A stretch of DNA of 64,000 nt. Origin: CADCVQ01 sp038260305. Lineage in GTDB: Bacteria; Actinomycetota; Thermoleophilia; Solirubrobacterales; Solirubrobacteraceae. The stretch covers positions 1 through 64,000 of the forward strand of contig JBBSNY010000021.1 of assembly GCA_038260305.1 (NCBI GenBank), given 5' to 3'. Position numbers and translations under genes: made by a program. Positions 52,736 through 60,864 of the stretch are shown piece after piece. Position 1 is the stretch's first letter. Every line of letters begins with the position of its first letter. The notes beneath the pieces were generated by a model. That model did not search any database. It was not told where the DNA came from and saw only the letters and a list, made by a program, of their open reading frames with translations.

Positions 52736-53153
52736 GGCGGCCGGCTGACGATCGGTGGCGTCGATGAGCATTCCACGGAGGTACTCCTGCTGCTTCCGGC
52801 AGTGCCGTTGATCGAGACCGTCCGTGAAGAGCTGTGTCCGTGGTGGTTTTGGCAGCGGACCACTCTCGGCGATGCGCCCCCACACGTCCTCGAGCGATCG
52901 CATCCGGGCGCCCGGAAACCCCGAGCGATCGCGAGGCGGCGCGGGGCCGCGAGCGCGTGCGCGCCGCGTTGCTCGTGCGCGAAGACGACACGTTTCCTGC
53001 GAAGTCGGCCGGTCTGGGACCTGTGCGCAACGTCGTGCGGCTATAGAAGCTGCGCTCCTGACCACCGCCCGCAGCCGGCCCGCACTCCGCCCTTGCGGTC
53101 GTGTCCGCCGTCGACCTCGCCGCGTCGATCGACGGGTTCCTGTCGCAGCCCGA
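52736..53153. other. region without a supportable gene
   Basis: A minus-strand stretch from ATG 52903 (MRSLEDVWGRIAESGPLPKP) looks coding-like for about 60 codons and runs into the broken PIN gene. It could be a decayed antitoxin but matches nothing I know. Nothing else stands out. Confidence 0.4.
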
Positions 53154-54101
53154 CTACACGCGCCCATTCGGTACCAAGCATCCGCCCCTGAGGCGAGCGG
53201 CGATCGCGGCCGCGATCGGCTGCCCGGTGTGCTGCTCGTAGTAGCTGAACGCCGGGCTTGGGTTGACCTCGAAGCAGCACGCCTGCCGGTCGCCCATCAG
53301 GCGCAGGTCGATGCCGGCGAGCTCGAGCCCGAGCTCGACGCTCAGCGAGATACAGCGCCTCGCGAGACCCTCGTCGAGCGTCGCCGGCTGCAGCACTGGC
53401 GGCGGCGAGCCCTGCTGGCGGGCGTAGCGGTAGTCGACGGCGCCCGTGGCGATTGCCGTCGCGTGGACGGTCTCGCCGACGACATGGACGCGGACGTCGG
53501 TCCCGGGCACGAGCGCTTGGAACTGCACTGGGCACGCCCGGATCACGTCCAGCCGCGCCAGCGCGTCACCGTCGAGCCGCGTGACGATCGAGCGCTGCCC
53601 GCTGATCGACTTGAAGATCACCTGCCCGTGCCGCTCGAGAAAGCGGCGCGCGCTGGCGGGCTCGTTCGTGATGAGCGTCGGCGGGGTGAGGAACCCGTGA
53701 CGCTGCACGAGTTGGGCCTGCAGCGGCTTAGATGCGTTACTCGCCATCGCTGCCGAGCGGTTCAGGACGCGGGCGTCACTGAGCTCGATGAACTGGTGCA
53801 GAAGTTGGTGCAGTACACGGCAGCGCCAACGCACCGGCGACGCCGGGTCGGTGTCGGCGACGTCGGGCAGGCACTGGTCGTCCATCATCCGCGGGTAGAT
53901 CGCGGTCACGTCGGCGAGGTCGTACGCGCCGCCGTTCGTTCGTAGCGTTCCGCCGACAGCGCCGGCGGTGAGCTCGAGCTCGAGCTCGGTCGTCGACCAT
54001 TCGCGCTGGTCGAAGACGACGACGTCCGCACCGCCGGCGACGAGCGCCTCGTGGACCATCGCCAGCGGCGTCTCGTTCCCGACGCCGCAGAGCAGGATCA
54101 C
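53154..54101 (-). CDS. RimK-type ATP-grasp ligase
   Basis: A 315-residue enzyme from GTG 54101, overlapping the previous stop (GTGA). The N-terminal pre-ATP domain is ILLCGVGNETPLAMVHEALV. The ATP-grasp core has HGFLTPPTLITNEPASARRF, the ATP-binding Lys in VIFKSISGQRSIVTR, and the metal-binding end CFEVNPSPAFSYYEQHTGQPIAAAIAARL. RimK and MvdC/MvdD relatives use ATP to join a carboxylate to an amine or hydroxyl, often on peptides. It is the last gene of the tyrosinase operon, so the substrate may be one of the operon proteins (inference). Confidence 0.88.
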   Translation of the reverse strand: MILLCGVGNETPLAMVHEALVAGGADVVVFDQREWSTTELELELTAGAVGGTLRTNGGAYDLADVTAIYPRMMDDQCLPDVADTDPASPVRWRCRVLHQLLHQFIELSDARVLNRSAAMASNASKPLQAQLVQRHGFLTPPTLITNEPASARRFLERHGQVIFKSISGQRSIVTRLDGDALARLDVIRACPVQFQALVPGTDVRVHVVGETVHATAIATGAVDYRYARQQGSPPPVLQPATLDEGLARRCISLSVELGLELAGIDLRLMGDRQACCFEVNPSPAFSYYEQHTGQPIAAAIAARLRGGCLVPNGRV

Positions 54102-54754
54102 GGAAGCTCCGCCGCGAATGCGGCCGCGAGGAGGTCGACGAGCGGCTCGCCGCCGAGGCGCAGACTTGGCCGCGCGTTCGCCGACACGAAGCGCCCGCGG
54201 GCGTCGAGCGCCACGTGCAGCAGCGGAGCGCCGGCCGAGCGCGAGAGCCGCACGAGCGCGTCGCGCGGCGCGCGGCTGGGCGCCAGCACCTCGTTGCCGG
54301 CGACGAACGCGTCGCACAGCGGTTCGTCGATCGGGTCCACGGCGACACCGCGGGACGCGCTCATCCGCACGCGCGGCGTCGGCAGGCCGGCCCGCGCTGC
54401 GTGCGCGATCCACTCAGCGTGCGAGAGCATCGGGCCCGCGAGGCTCGGCGCGCAGGGCGGCGAGAGCACGATCCCGCCGAGCTCACTGAGCCAGCCGAGT
54501 ACGAGCGCGTGCCACTCGGCGTTCGCGTATTCGACGTCGCCGGCGCGCAGGCCGGCGGTCGCCGTTGACGGCACGACGGACAGCACGTTCAGCGTGGCGT
54601 GCACGGCGCGCGCATCGACGCAGCTGCCGTCGGCGAAGTGCACCGCGGCCGGCTCGCCATCGCCGAGGTGGTACTCCCAGCGCGCTGCCGCGAGCTGCTC
54701 GCCAGAGACGAGCAGTCCGCGCGCCGGCAGACGCTGCGCGAGGCGCTCGTACAC
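54098..54754 (-). CDS. ATP-grasp N-domain-like partner protein
   Basis: From GTG 54754 a 218-residue protein. The pattern WEYHLGDG…ADGSCVDARAVHATLNVLSVV…YANAEWHALVLGWLSELGGIVLSPPCAPSLAGPMLSHAEW…ARAGLPTPRVR resembles the N-terminal part of ATP-grasp ligases. No ATP-binding core follows, so it may be a recognition partner. The same frame is open and family-like for another 27 codons upstream (IGWLVVCDAYDEPAAW), overlapping the tyrosinase end, but with no ATG, GTG or TTG. The true start may be non-standard. It overlaps the ligase start. Confidence 0.65.
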   Translation of the reverse strand: MYERLAQRLPARGLLVSGEQLAAARWEYHLGDGEPAAVHFADGSCVDARAVHATLNVLSVVPSTATAGLRAGDVEYANAEWHALVLGWLSELGGIVLSPPCAPSLAGPMLSHAEWIAHAARAGLPTPRVRMSASRGVAVDPIDEPLCDAFVAGNEVLAPSRAPRDALVRLSRSAGAPLLHVALDARGRFVSANARPSLRLGGEPLVDLLAAAFAAELP

Positions 54755-54818
54755 CCATGCCGCGGGCTCGTCGTACGCGTCGCATACGACGAGCCAGCCG
54801 ATTGCCGCGGGGTCGATC

Positions 54819-56018
54819 TCAGACGCCCGGATCGTGCTGCGGGCCGAGCGCGCCGCGCGACAGGTCTGGGCGCAAGCCGGGCGTGATGAAGTGCTGCAGC
54901 TGCGCGAGCGCGCTCTCGACGCCGGACAGGCGCTGCTCGATGGGCCCCGGATCGGGACCCACCGGGCCCTCGGGGACCTGCTTCTCGAGGTGCTCGAGCT
55001 TCTCGGGCTTCTCGACCTTGAAGGCCTCCTTCTCCTTGTGCTCGAGCTTCTCGGGCTTCTCGACCTTGAAGGCCTCCTTCTCCTTGTGCTCGAGCTTCTC
55101 GGGCTTCTCGACCTTGAAGGCCTCCTTCTCCTTGTGCTCGAGCTTCTCCCGCTTCAGCGTCTCCTTGTGTTCGACCTTCTCGATCTTCTCCTTGATCGGC
55201 AACTTACCGCCGGCCTCGGTGTCGTACGTGTAGCCAAGCGCGTGGTGGTCGAGCACACTGGCCGGCGTGTACGGCATCCCCCAGGGCTCCATGGCGTCGT
55301 TGAGGTTGTGGCCCATCGCGCCACCGCTGACGGGCTGGTAGCCCTCCGCCGGATGCATCGCGCGCCATTGCGCCCAGAGGCGGTCGATGTTGCAGTGGTG
55401 CAGGAAGAAGACCGGATCGTTGGGCGAGCTCATCGGCTCCATCGCGCCGCCGACCCAGAGGTGCACGCGGTTGTGGATGTTCGGCCCGCGCCAACCCTCA
55501 AGCTGGTTGCGGAACGAGGCGACCGGGCTCGTGTTCCACGGCGCCGAGTCGTAGGGCGTGATCGCGAGGACGGCGGCCACGTCGCTGGCCGACGGCAGCG
55601 AGGAGGCGCCAACACCGAAGTTGCGCGTCAGGAAGTTTGGTGGCGTGTCGATGTTGATCGGCCACTTCCCGGCCGAGAACGCGAGCGGGCCGTCGGTCAC
55701 CTGCTGGTCGCTGGCGCGGCCGTTGCCGCCCATGAGCTCGACGTGCCACGGTTGTGACGTCGTCGTGTTGTCGGTCGACCAGTCCCAGTACGGCAGCGTG
55801 ACCGATGGATCGATGCCCTGCAGGTCGCTTTCGAAGCGGCGCAGGAACTCGCGGTGCCAGGGCAGGAAAGCGGGCCCTTGGTGGGCGTGGTGCATCGCGT
55901 TCATGTGCGTCGTGACGTACGTGTCGTACTTGCCGCTAGCCTTGAGCTGCAGCACCGCTGCCACGAAACGCTGCTTCTCGACCGTCGTGAGGCTGCTGAC
56001 GTTCTTGCGGACTCCCAT
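54819..56018 (-). CDS. tyrosinase-type dicopper oxidase with Lys/Glu repeat tail
   Basis: A 399-residue protein. The CuA site is His38, His46 and His55 (HQGPAFLPWHREFLRRFE). The CuB site is His182, His186 (HNRVHLWVGG) and His208 (FFLHHCNIDRLWAQW). The catalytic domain ends near 265. Residues 275-345 are an unusual charged tail with three exact copies of EKLEHKEKEAFKVEKP (291-338), followed by a Pro/Gly linker and a short helix. No signal peptide or Tat motif is present. It should oxidise phenols to quinones. A MelC1-like caddie gene lies just upstream and ATP-grasp genes downstream. Confidence 0.92.
   Translation of the reverse strand: MGVRKNVSSLTTVEKQRFVAAVLQLKASGKYDTYVTTHMNAMHHAHQGPAFLPWHREFLRRFESDLQGIDPSVTLPYWDWSTDNTTTSQPWHVELMGGNGRASDQQVTDGPLAFSAGKWPINIDTPPNFLTRNFGVGASSLPSASDVAAVLAITPYDSAPWNTSPVASFRNQLEGWRGPNIHNRVHLWVGGAMEPMSSPNDPVFFLHHCNIDRLWAQWRAMHPAEGYQPVSGGAMGHNLNDAMEPWGMPYTPASVLDHHALGYTYDTEAGGKLPIKEKIEKVEHKETLKREKLEHKEKEAFKVEKPEKLEHKEKEAFKVEKPEKLEHKEKEAFKVEKPEKLEHLEKQVPEGPVGPDPGPIEQRLSGVESALAQLQHFITPGLRPDLSRGALGPQHDPGV
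55005..55148 (-). repeat. three perfect 48-bp tandem repeats in the tyrosinase gene
   Basis: Three identical 48-bp units (55101-55148, 55053-55100, 55005-55052) encode residues 291-338 of the tyrosinase, 16 residues per unit. Perfect DNA identity points to recent expansion or repeat homogenisation. Confidence 0.93.
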
Positions 56019-56083
56019 GAGTCACCCTCCGGTGGTGCGGTTCGTTCGGAATCTGTGCGTCACAGCGGCGCCGTGACGAGGTT

Positions 56084-56311
56084 TCACGCCTGGCTTTTGT
56101 CGATCAGGTCCTTGCCGAGTTCGGTCAGCGACTCGTACTCGGTGTATGGGAGCCGGTGCGTGTAGAACCGTCCCGACGGGTGGCGGCGTGTCGGCACGTA
56201 GTCGCCGTCGATGTACAACGCGAGGTCTTCGCCGGCGCCGGTGCGCTCCTCCTCATCCGTCTGGCGAACCTCGATCTTGCGCTTCTTGTGGGTCACGCGA
56301 TCACTTGCCAT
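56084..56311 (-). CDS. MelC1-like tyrosinase caddie (copper chaperone) candidate
   Basis: A 75-residue protein from ATG 56311, with GGAAGG upstream. It has a basic start (MASDRVTHKKRKIEV), then ALYIDGDYVPTRRHPSGRFYTH and RLPYTEYESLTELGKDLID. This resembles the C-terminal core of Streptomyces MelC1 caddies (IDG.…R..DG……H Y……), which deliver copper to tyrosinase through His and Tyr residues of a flexible loop. Unlike MelC1 it has no signal peptide. It lies 66 bases upstream of the tyrosinase on the same strand. The call rests on pattern and position. Confidence 0.6.
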   Translation of the reverse strand: MASDRVTHKKRKIEVRQTDEEERTGAGEDLALYIDGDYVPTRRHPSGRFYTHRLPYTEYESLTELGKDLIDKSQA

Positions 56312-56794
56312 AACCTTCCTTCCCTCGGTTCCGGGAGCAGTGTCTTCCGGTGTGGCGACGCGGTCAAGCAAAATGTGACGCATCTCACTGAGCACGCTGG
56401 TCGTCAGCGCCACCGGCGACGGCACGGCACGATGGGGTCATCTGAAACGCGGTCACGGGCGCCGTCGACAGCGCCCCGGCCCGGCGTGTCGGGGCCCGAC
56501 GAACGCGCTGAAGTCAGCGTTGCAGGCGGCGTAGGTCTCGCGGGTGAGTGGCGCGGCTGGTTGCGCGAAGTTCTCGCTCGGGCTCGTCCCGCAGGGGAAC
56601 CCCCACCGCCACACCCAACACCCCGACCCGCCGACGACGAAGTCCAGTCGCGACGGGACACCCGGCGTCCCGCAAGACCGGTTCGGTGATCTGTCGCGAT
56701 GAGCGGGGTCTATACGGCATTCTCGCGCTCGATGCCCGGGCTGAACATCGGCTAGTCGGCATCGACGCCGACGCCCGGCGTACCCTCGTCGTCG
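56312..56794. other. divergent intergenic region, tyrosinase operon / UvrD-like helicase
   Basis: These 483 bases should carry both promoters. No repeated GTAAGA motif is present. Open frames here are GC-driven and lack support. Confidence 0.5.
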
Positions 56795-59530
56795 ATGGCA
56801 GAGCGCCGCGTGGTGACCGGTCCGGTGACGAGGCCAATCCGCTGGACCACCGACCCGGCCGCGATCCCGGGTGGCTACGCGCGGACGGACTACCGCTCCC
56901 TGCACGCTCGCTATATCGGGCCGGCGCGGGCGACCGGTGCGCGGCGGCGCACGCTCGAAGTTCCCGCCAAGCCGCTGCTGGAGTGGCTCGCCGCGCAGCC
57001 GGGCGTGGCCGTCACCGGCGTGACGGCGACGACCACCGCCATGGCCACGATCGGCAGCCTCGCCGAGGTCTACGGCTACCTCGTCGAGCCCTGCTACCGG
57101 CTCGGCGTGCCGCTCGTCGTCGTCGCCGACCGCGAGCTCGACGACGTGACGGAACTCGAGGCCACCGAGCAGCAGGTCGGGTACGCCTGGAGCCTGCAGC
57201 GGCTGCGCCACCTCTGTGCGTGCGAGAGTCCACCACGGCGATGGCCCGCGGCGACCTCGTCGCGGGAGCAGCAGCTCGACGATTCGCAGCTCGCCGCCGT
57301 ATCCGCGCATGACGGCGTCGTGCAGATCATCGCCCCGGCGGGATCGGGCAAGACGACCGTGCTGATCGCTCGAGCCGGGGAGCTCGTCGCCCGCGGCGTC
57401 CAGGCCGCGCGCATCCTCTGCACGACGTTCAACAAGGACGCTCAGCGCGAGCTGCAGGAGCGACTGCGAGCCGCGGGCCTCACCGACGTGCGCGCGCAGA
57501 CGTTTCACAGCGTCGGACACGGCATCCTCCGCGACTGCGACGGCCTGCGCTCCGCCGGCGTCCGCACGCTCACGCTCGGGCAGTGGCGCCGGCTCTGCGC
57601 GGTCGCCATAAGGCAGCGCCCGGACCACGAATGGATCGAGCCGCCGCTGGCCCGCGCCATGGTCAGCGCCATCAAGCTCGACCGGCTGATGACCCCGCGG
57701 GAGTACCGGCCGCACGCGCCCGCGGACGGCGCCGCGCAGACGATCGCGACGATCTACGAGCTCTACGAGCAGGCCCTCGTCGAGCAGGACGCCAACGACT
57801 TCGACGACCTCATCTTCCTGTCGTTGCGCGCCCTGCAACGTGACGCCCCGCTACGCGAGCGGTGGCAGGCGCGCTTCGACCACGTACTCGTCGACGAGTA
57901 CCAGGACATCGACCCGGCGCAGGAGAGGCTCGTGCAGATCCTTGCCGCACCACAGGACAGGCTGTTCACGGTCGGCGACGAGGACCAGACGCTGTACGCG
58001 TGGCGATCGGCGAGCGTGGAACGGATCGTCGGCCTCGACGGCCTCTACCCCGGCCTGCAGCGCGTCGCGCTGGAGCACAACTACCGCTGCCCGCCCGAGG
58101 TCGTGCGGCGCTCGCGGCAGATCATCGAGCACAACGCCAGCCGCTTCCCGAAGAACATCCTGCCCGCGGACCGGCGGCTGCTCCCCGACGACCCGCGGCC
58201 GCTCATCCATCAGGACTACGCGGGCCTCGCATCCGGCGCCGGCGACGTCGCGCGCAAGCTGTCGACCGGCCGCCGCGGCGAGATCGTCGTGCTCGCCCGC
58301 ACGAGCCGTCTGCTGCGCCTCTGCGCCGAGGCCTGTGTCTCGCTGGACGTGAGGATCTCGGCGCCGGAGAACGTCTTCGAGCCCGCCGGCGCCCGCGCGG
58401 CCCTGAGGGCCTACTGCCGCCTGCTCGGCGACGTGTGCAACGCGCGCCCCGACGACGTGGCGACGGTGTTCCGCCACCCCGGCCGCGGGCTGCCGCCCGG
58501 CGGCGAGCAGCCCGTCGCGGAGCGGCTCACGCAAGGACTGACGTTTGAGCAGGCGGTCGCCGGACTGCGCGACCTCTCCGAGCCGGCCCGCCGGCGGATC
58601 GCCGACGGCGCCCGCATCCTCGACACGGCGCAGACGCTGGCCGCCGATGCGCCCCGCTGCATCCGATTTCTGCGCCGTGACGGCGGCCTGGACGCGCACT
58701 TCGCCGCGTACGAAGAGCTCACCGGCGGCGTCGAGCAGATCGAGCTCGAGCTGCTGCAGGACGCGGTCGCCGAGGCGGCGGGCCTGAGCGTCGCCGCGTA
58801 CGCGCAACGCCTGAGCCGCCAGAGCGACGGGCTGCGGGCGATCCGCGACGACGAGCACGGCATCGAGCTGACGACCGTGCATCGGGCCAAGGGCCGCCAG
58901 TGGCCGACGGTCATCGTGTTCGGTTGCGACGAGGACCAGATGCCCCACAAGCGGGCGCTGGAGGACCTCGCCGCCGGCAACCGCGACGCCCTGGAGGCGG
59001 AGCGTCGCATCGCCTACGTCGCGTTCACTCGCGCCCAGCAGCGCCTCGTCGTGATCACCACGACCGGCAACGCCTCCCGCTTCTGCGTCGAGGCCGGCCT
59101 CGTCGAGGGCCCTCCGCCGGCGCCGGAGCCGACGGCCGCGCCGAGTCGGCCGTGGCAGCCGCCGCGGGCGCGCCCCCGCGAGCGAGCGCCCAAGGCCCCG
59201 ACCACCGCCTACGAGATCGCCCGCGCCGCGATCCGCGTTCCAGACGTCGACCCGCGCGATGTCCTCGGCGCCTGCGCTTCGCTCGCCACGGCGCAACGCG
59301 TGCTCGCCCTCGCCGTCCGCAGCGCCGATGCCCCATGCCTGGAACGCCTCAGCGGCGCGCAGGTGGCCGAGCTGCTGCACGAGCTCGCCGCCGACCGCGG
59401 CGCCGAGCTGTCGATCACGGTCCCCGAGCCGGACGTACCGATCGCCGATCTGGCAGGCGCGACACGACGCGCGACCGCGGACGCGCTCAAGCCACATAGC
59501 ACCTCGGCGAGGCCCACTTCTGATCGATGA
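56795..59530 (+). CDS. UvrD/PcrA-like superfamily 1 DNA helicase
   Basis: A 911-residue protein. An N-terminal domain of unknown type (1-155) is followed by SF1A motifs: Q-motif region LDDSQLAAV, Walker A IAPAGSGKTT (about 180), TFNKDAQREL, DEYQDIDPAQ (motif II), GDEDQTLYAWRSA (III), VALEHNYRCPPEV (IV), ELTTVHRAKGRQWPTVIVFG (V) and AYVAFTRAQQRLVV (VI). The C-terminal 180 residues are Pro/Arg-rich, then helical. It should translocate 3'-5' on single-stranded DNA in repair. The N-terminal extension is unlike standard UvrD and may add specificity. Confidence 0.92.
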   Translation: MAERRVVTGPVTRPIRWTTDPAAIPGGYARTDYRSLHARYIGPARATGARRRTLEVPAKPLLEWLAAQPGVAVTGVTATTTAMATIGSLAEVYGYLVEPCYRLGVPLVVVADRELDDVTELEATEQQVGYAWSLQRLRHLCACESPPRRWPAATSSREQQLDDSQLAAVSAHDGVVQIIAPAGSGKTTVLIARAGELVARGVQAARILCTTFNKDAQRELQERLRAAGLTDVRAQTFHSVGHGILRDCDGLRSAGVRTLTLGQWRRLCAVAIRQRPDHEWIEPPLARAMVSAIKLDRLMTPREYRPHAPADGAAQTIATIYELYEQALVEQDANDFDDLIFLSLRALQRDAPLRERWQARFDHVLVDEYQDIDPAQERLVQILAAPQDRLFTVGDEDQTLYAWRSASVERIVGLDGLYPGLQRVALEHNYRCPPEVVRRSRQIIEHNASRFPKNILPADRRLLPDDPRPLIHQDYAGLASGAGDVARKLSTGRRGEIVVLARTSRLLRLCAEACVSLDVRISAPENVFEPAGARAALRAYCRLLGDVCNARPDDVATVFRHPGRGLPPGGEQPVAERLTQGLTFEQAVAGLRDLSEPARRRIADGARILDTAQTLAADAPRCIRFLRRDGGLDAHFAAYEELTGGVEQIELELLQDAVAEAAGLSVAAYAQRLSRQSDGLRAIRDDEHGIELTTVHRAKGRQWPTVIVFGCDEDQMPHKRALEDLAAGNRDALEAERRIAYVAFTRAQQRLVVITTTGNASRFCVEAGLVEGPPPAPEPTAAPSRPWQPPRARPRERAPKAPTTAYEIARAAIRVPDVDPRDVLGACASLATAQRVLALAVRSADAPCLERLSGAQVAELLHELAADRGAELSITVPEPDVPIADLAGATRRATADALKPHSTSARPTSDR

Positions 59531-59590
59531 GCGGTGATCAGCCCGCTTCGGTGGCGTTGGACCCGTCGCCGCCGGCGCGGATCCGACCCC

Positions 59591-59974
59591 TCAGCGCCGC
59601 AGGACGGTGATCGGGCAGCTCGGCCCAGGTGCTCGAGCCAGCCTGGCATCTGCCGTCACCAGCTCGCACCCGAGCGCCTCGGCCAGCGCCACGTAGGTCG
59701 CGTCGTACGCCGTCAGGGTCTCGCGCAGCTCCCAGATTCTGGGCAGGAGCCCGACGACGGCGTATCGCCGCAGGCCGAGCCGGCTCCAGCGATCGAGCGC
59801 GTGACGGGCCTCGCCGGCGCCGACAGCGCCCCGCAGGACCTGCCCTCGCAACGCGTTGGCGACCTCCGAGTCGGCGAGGTGCGGGATCGCGACGGACCCC
59901 GCGCCAAGCGATCGTCGTGCATCGCCGTCGCTCAACAGCCCGAGCACGGCGGCCGATGCATCGACGACGATCAA
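59591..59974 (-). CDS. vapC: PIN-domain toxin (VapC type)
   Basis: A 127-residue PIN nuclease from TTG 59974, which overlaps the antitoxin stop (TTGA). It has VVDASAAVLGLL (first metal Asp), HLADSEVANALRGQVL (Glu), ETLTAYDATYVALAEALG (Asp) and CELVTADARLARAP (last Asp), the full acidic set. As a VapC-type toxin it should cut a specific RNA when freed from its antitoxin. Translation depends on the antitoxin gene upstream. Confidence 0.9.
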   Translation of the reverse strand: MIVVDASAAVLGLLSDGDARRSLGAGSVAIPHLADSEVANALRGQVLRGAVGAGEARHALDRWSRLGLRRYAVVGLLPRIWELRETLTAYDATYVALAEALGCELVTADARLARAPGPSCPITVLRR

Positions 59975-60192
59975 CGAGCCGCGCGCGCGCCCTCGATGTC
60001 CGCGATGACGGTCGTCGCCGCGATGTCGAGATCGGGGAGATCGCCGAGCAGCGCAGGGTTGTCCGCCCGCCGCGCCGCGTGCGTCAGCTCGCGCAGAGCG
60101 AACGCGGACACCGACATCCCCTCCCTCGCGGCAAGCGCCGCGAGCCGCTCGCCGACGTCGTCCGGGACGTTTCGCAGGTAGAGCGTTGCCAT
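59971..60192 (-). CDS. vapB: ribbon-helix-helix antitoxin (VapB/FitA type)
   Basis: A 73-residue protein from ATG 60192. The ribbon-helix-helix ATLYLRNVPDDVGERLAALAAREGMSVSAFALREL is followed by a toxin-binding tail ending in IADIEGARAAR. It should bind its own promoter as a dimer and block the PIN toxin. Six upstream codons in frame (MLASCD) are less likely to be used. Confidence 0.9.
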   Translation of the reverse strand: MATLYLRNVPDDVGERLAALAAREGMSVSAFALRELTHAARRADNPALLGDLPDLDIAATTVIADIEGARAAR

Positions 60193-60291
60193 GTCGCAGG
60201 ATGCTAGCAATACGCGACAGGGGCGCCATGATCCTGTGTCCGGGGTAACTACGGTCGCGGGGCGTTGACGCAGCGCCGATACTCAATGCAG

Positions 60292-60633
60292 ATGTCCGTG
60301 CGTTTCCGCTTCCACTGCCAGTTCTGCGACGTGCAGCCCGACCCGCTGACGCAGCTCAGCCTCGAGACGACGATGCGCGAGAACACCTGGGGCGCCTACC
60401 AGAACGCGCTGCCCGGCAACTGGCTCGTGTTTCACGCGCGCGGGCTGTACGGCTCGCCGCGCTACGCCTGCCCCGAGCATCGCGGCGATCTCGTCGCCTA
60501 CCTGCGCGCGCACTTCGGCACGATCGGCTTCCACGTCTGGAAGCGCCCCCCCTACCCGTCGAGCCTCGCCCACGCCGACACAGAACATGCCTGGTTCGCG
60601 GCGACGCGCCGCCAGGGAGGCTGGGGCTCCTAA
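60292..60633 (+). CDS. conserved CxxC protein, paralog of 51836-52174
   Basis: A 113-residue protein from ATG 60292, chosen because it aligns with the paralog's start (ATG 60286 is also possible). It has RFHCQFCDVQPDPLTQLSLE, GAYQNALPGNWLVFHARGLYGSPRYACPEHRGDLVAYLRAHFG and RPPYPSSLAH. The two CxxC/CxxH pairs suggest zinc binding. It is divergent from the vapBC pair with a 100-base gap, and its relative also sits next to a PIN gene. Function unknown. Confidence 0.75.
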   Translation: MSVRFRFHCQFCDVQPDPLTQLSLETTMRENTWGAYQNALPGNWLVFHARGLYGSPRYACPEHRGDLVAYLRAHFGTIGFHVWKRPPYPSSLAHADTEHAWFAATRRQGGWGS

Positions 60634-60864
60634 CAGCGTCGGGCGACGCGGGAGGCGCATCGGACCGCGACGACCCTCGCCGCACTCGCGTCCAGTCCGA
60701 CGATGCGCCGGGCGTGCCCGAACTCTGGTGCTCGGGCTGCGCGGGCGTCGGGGCTGCGCGGGCGTCGCGCGCGCAATGCGCCTGGACGAGACCCGTAGCT
60801 TGCCCCGGCGACCCGCGGACCTACACGGTTCGCGGAGCCTCGCCGTCACGACGATAGTGGCGGT

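Noticed and set aside
55005..55148. Possible CRISPR-like repeat array
   Set aside because: Units are adjacent with no spacers and are in frame within the tyrosinase gene.
56453..57838. 461-codon minus-strand frame opposite the UvrD-like gene
   Set aside because: GC-driven shadow; no domain, and the plus strand is clearly coding.
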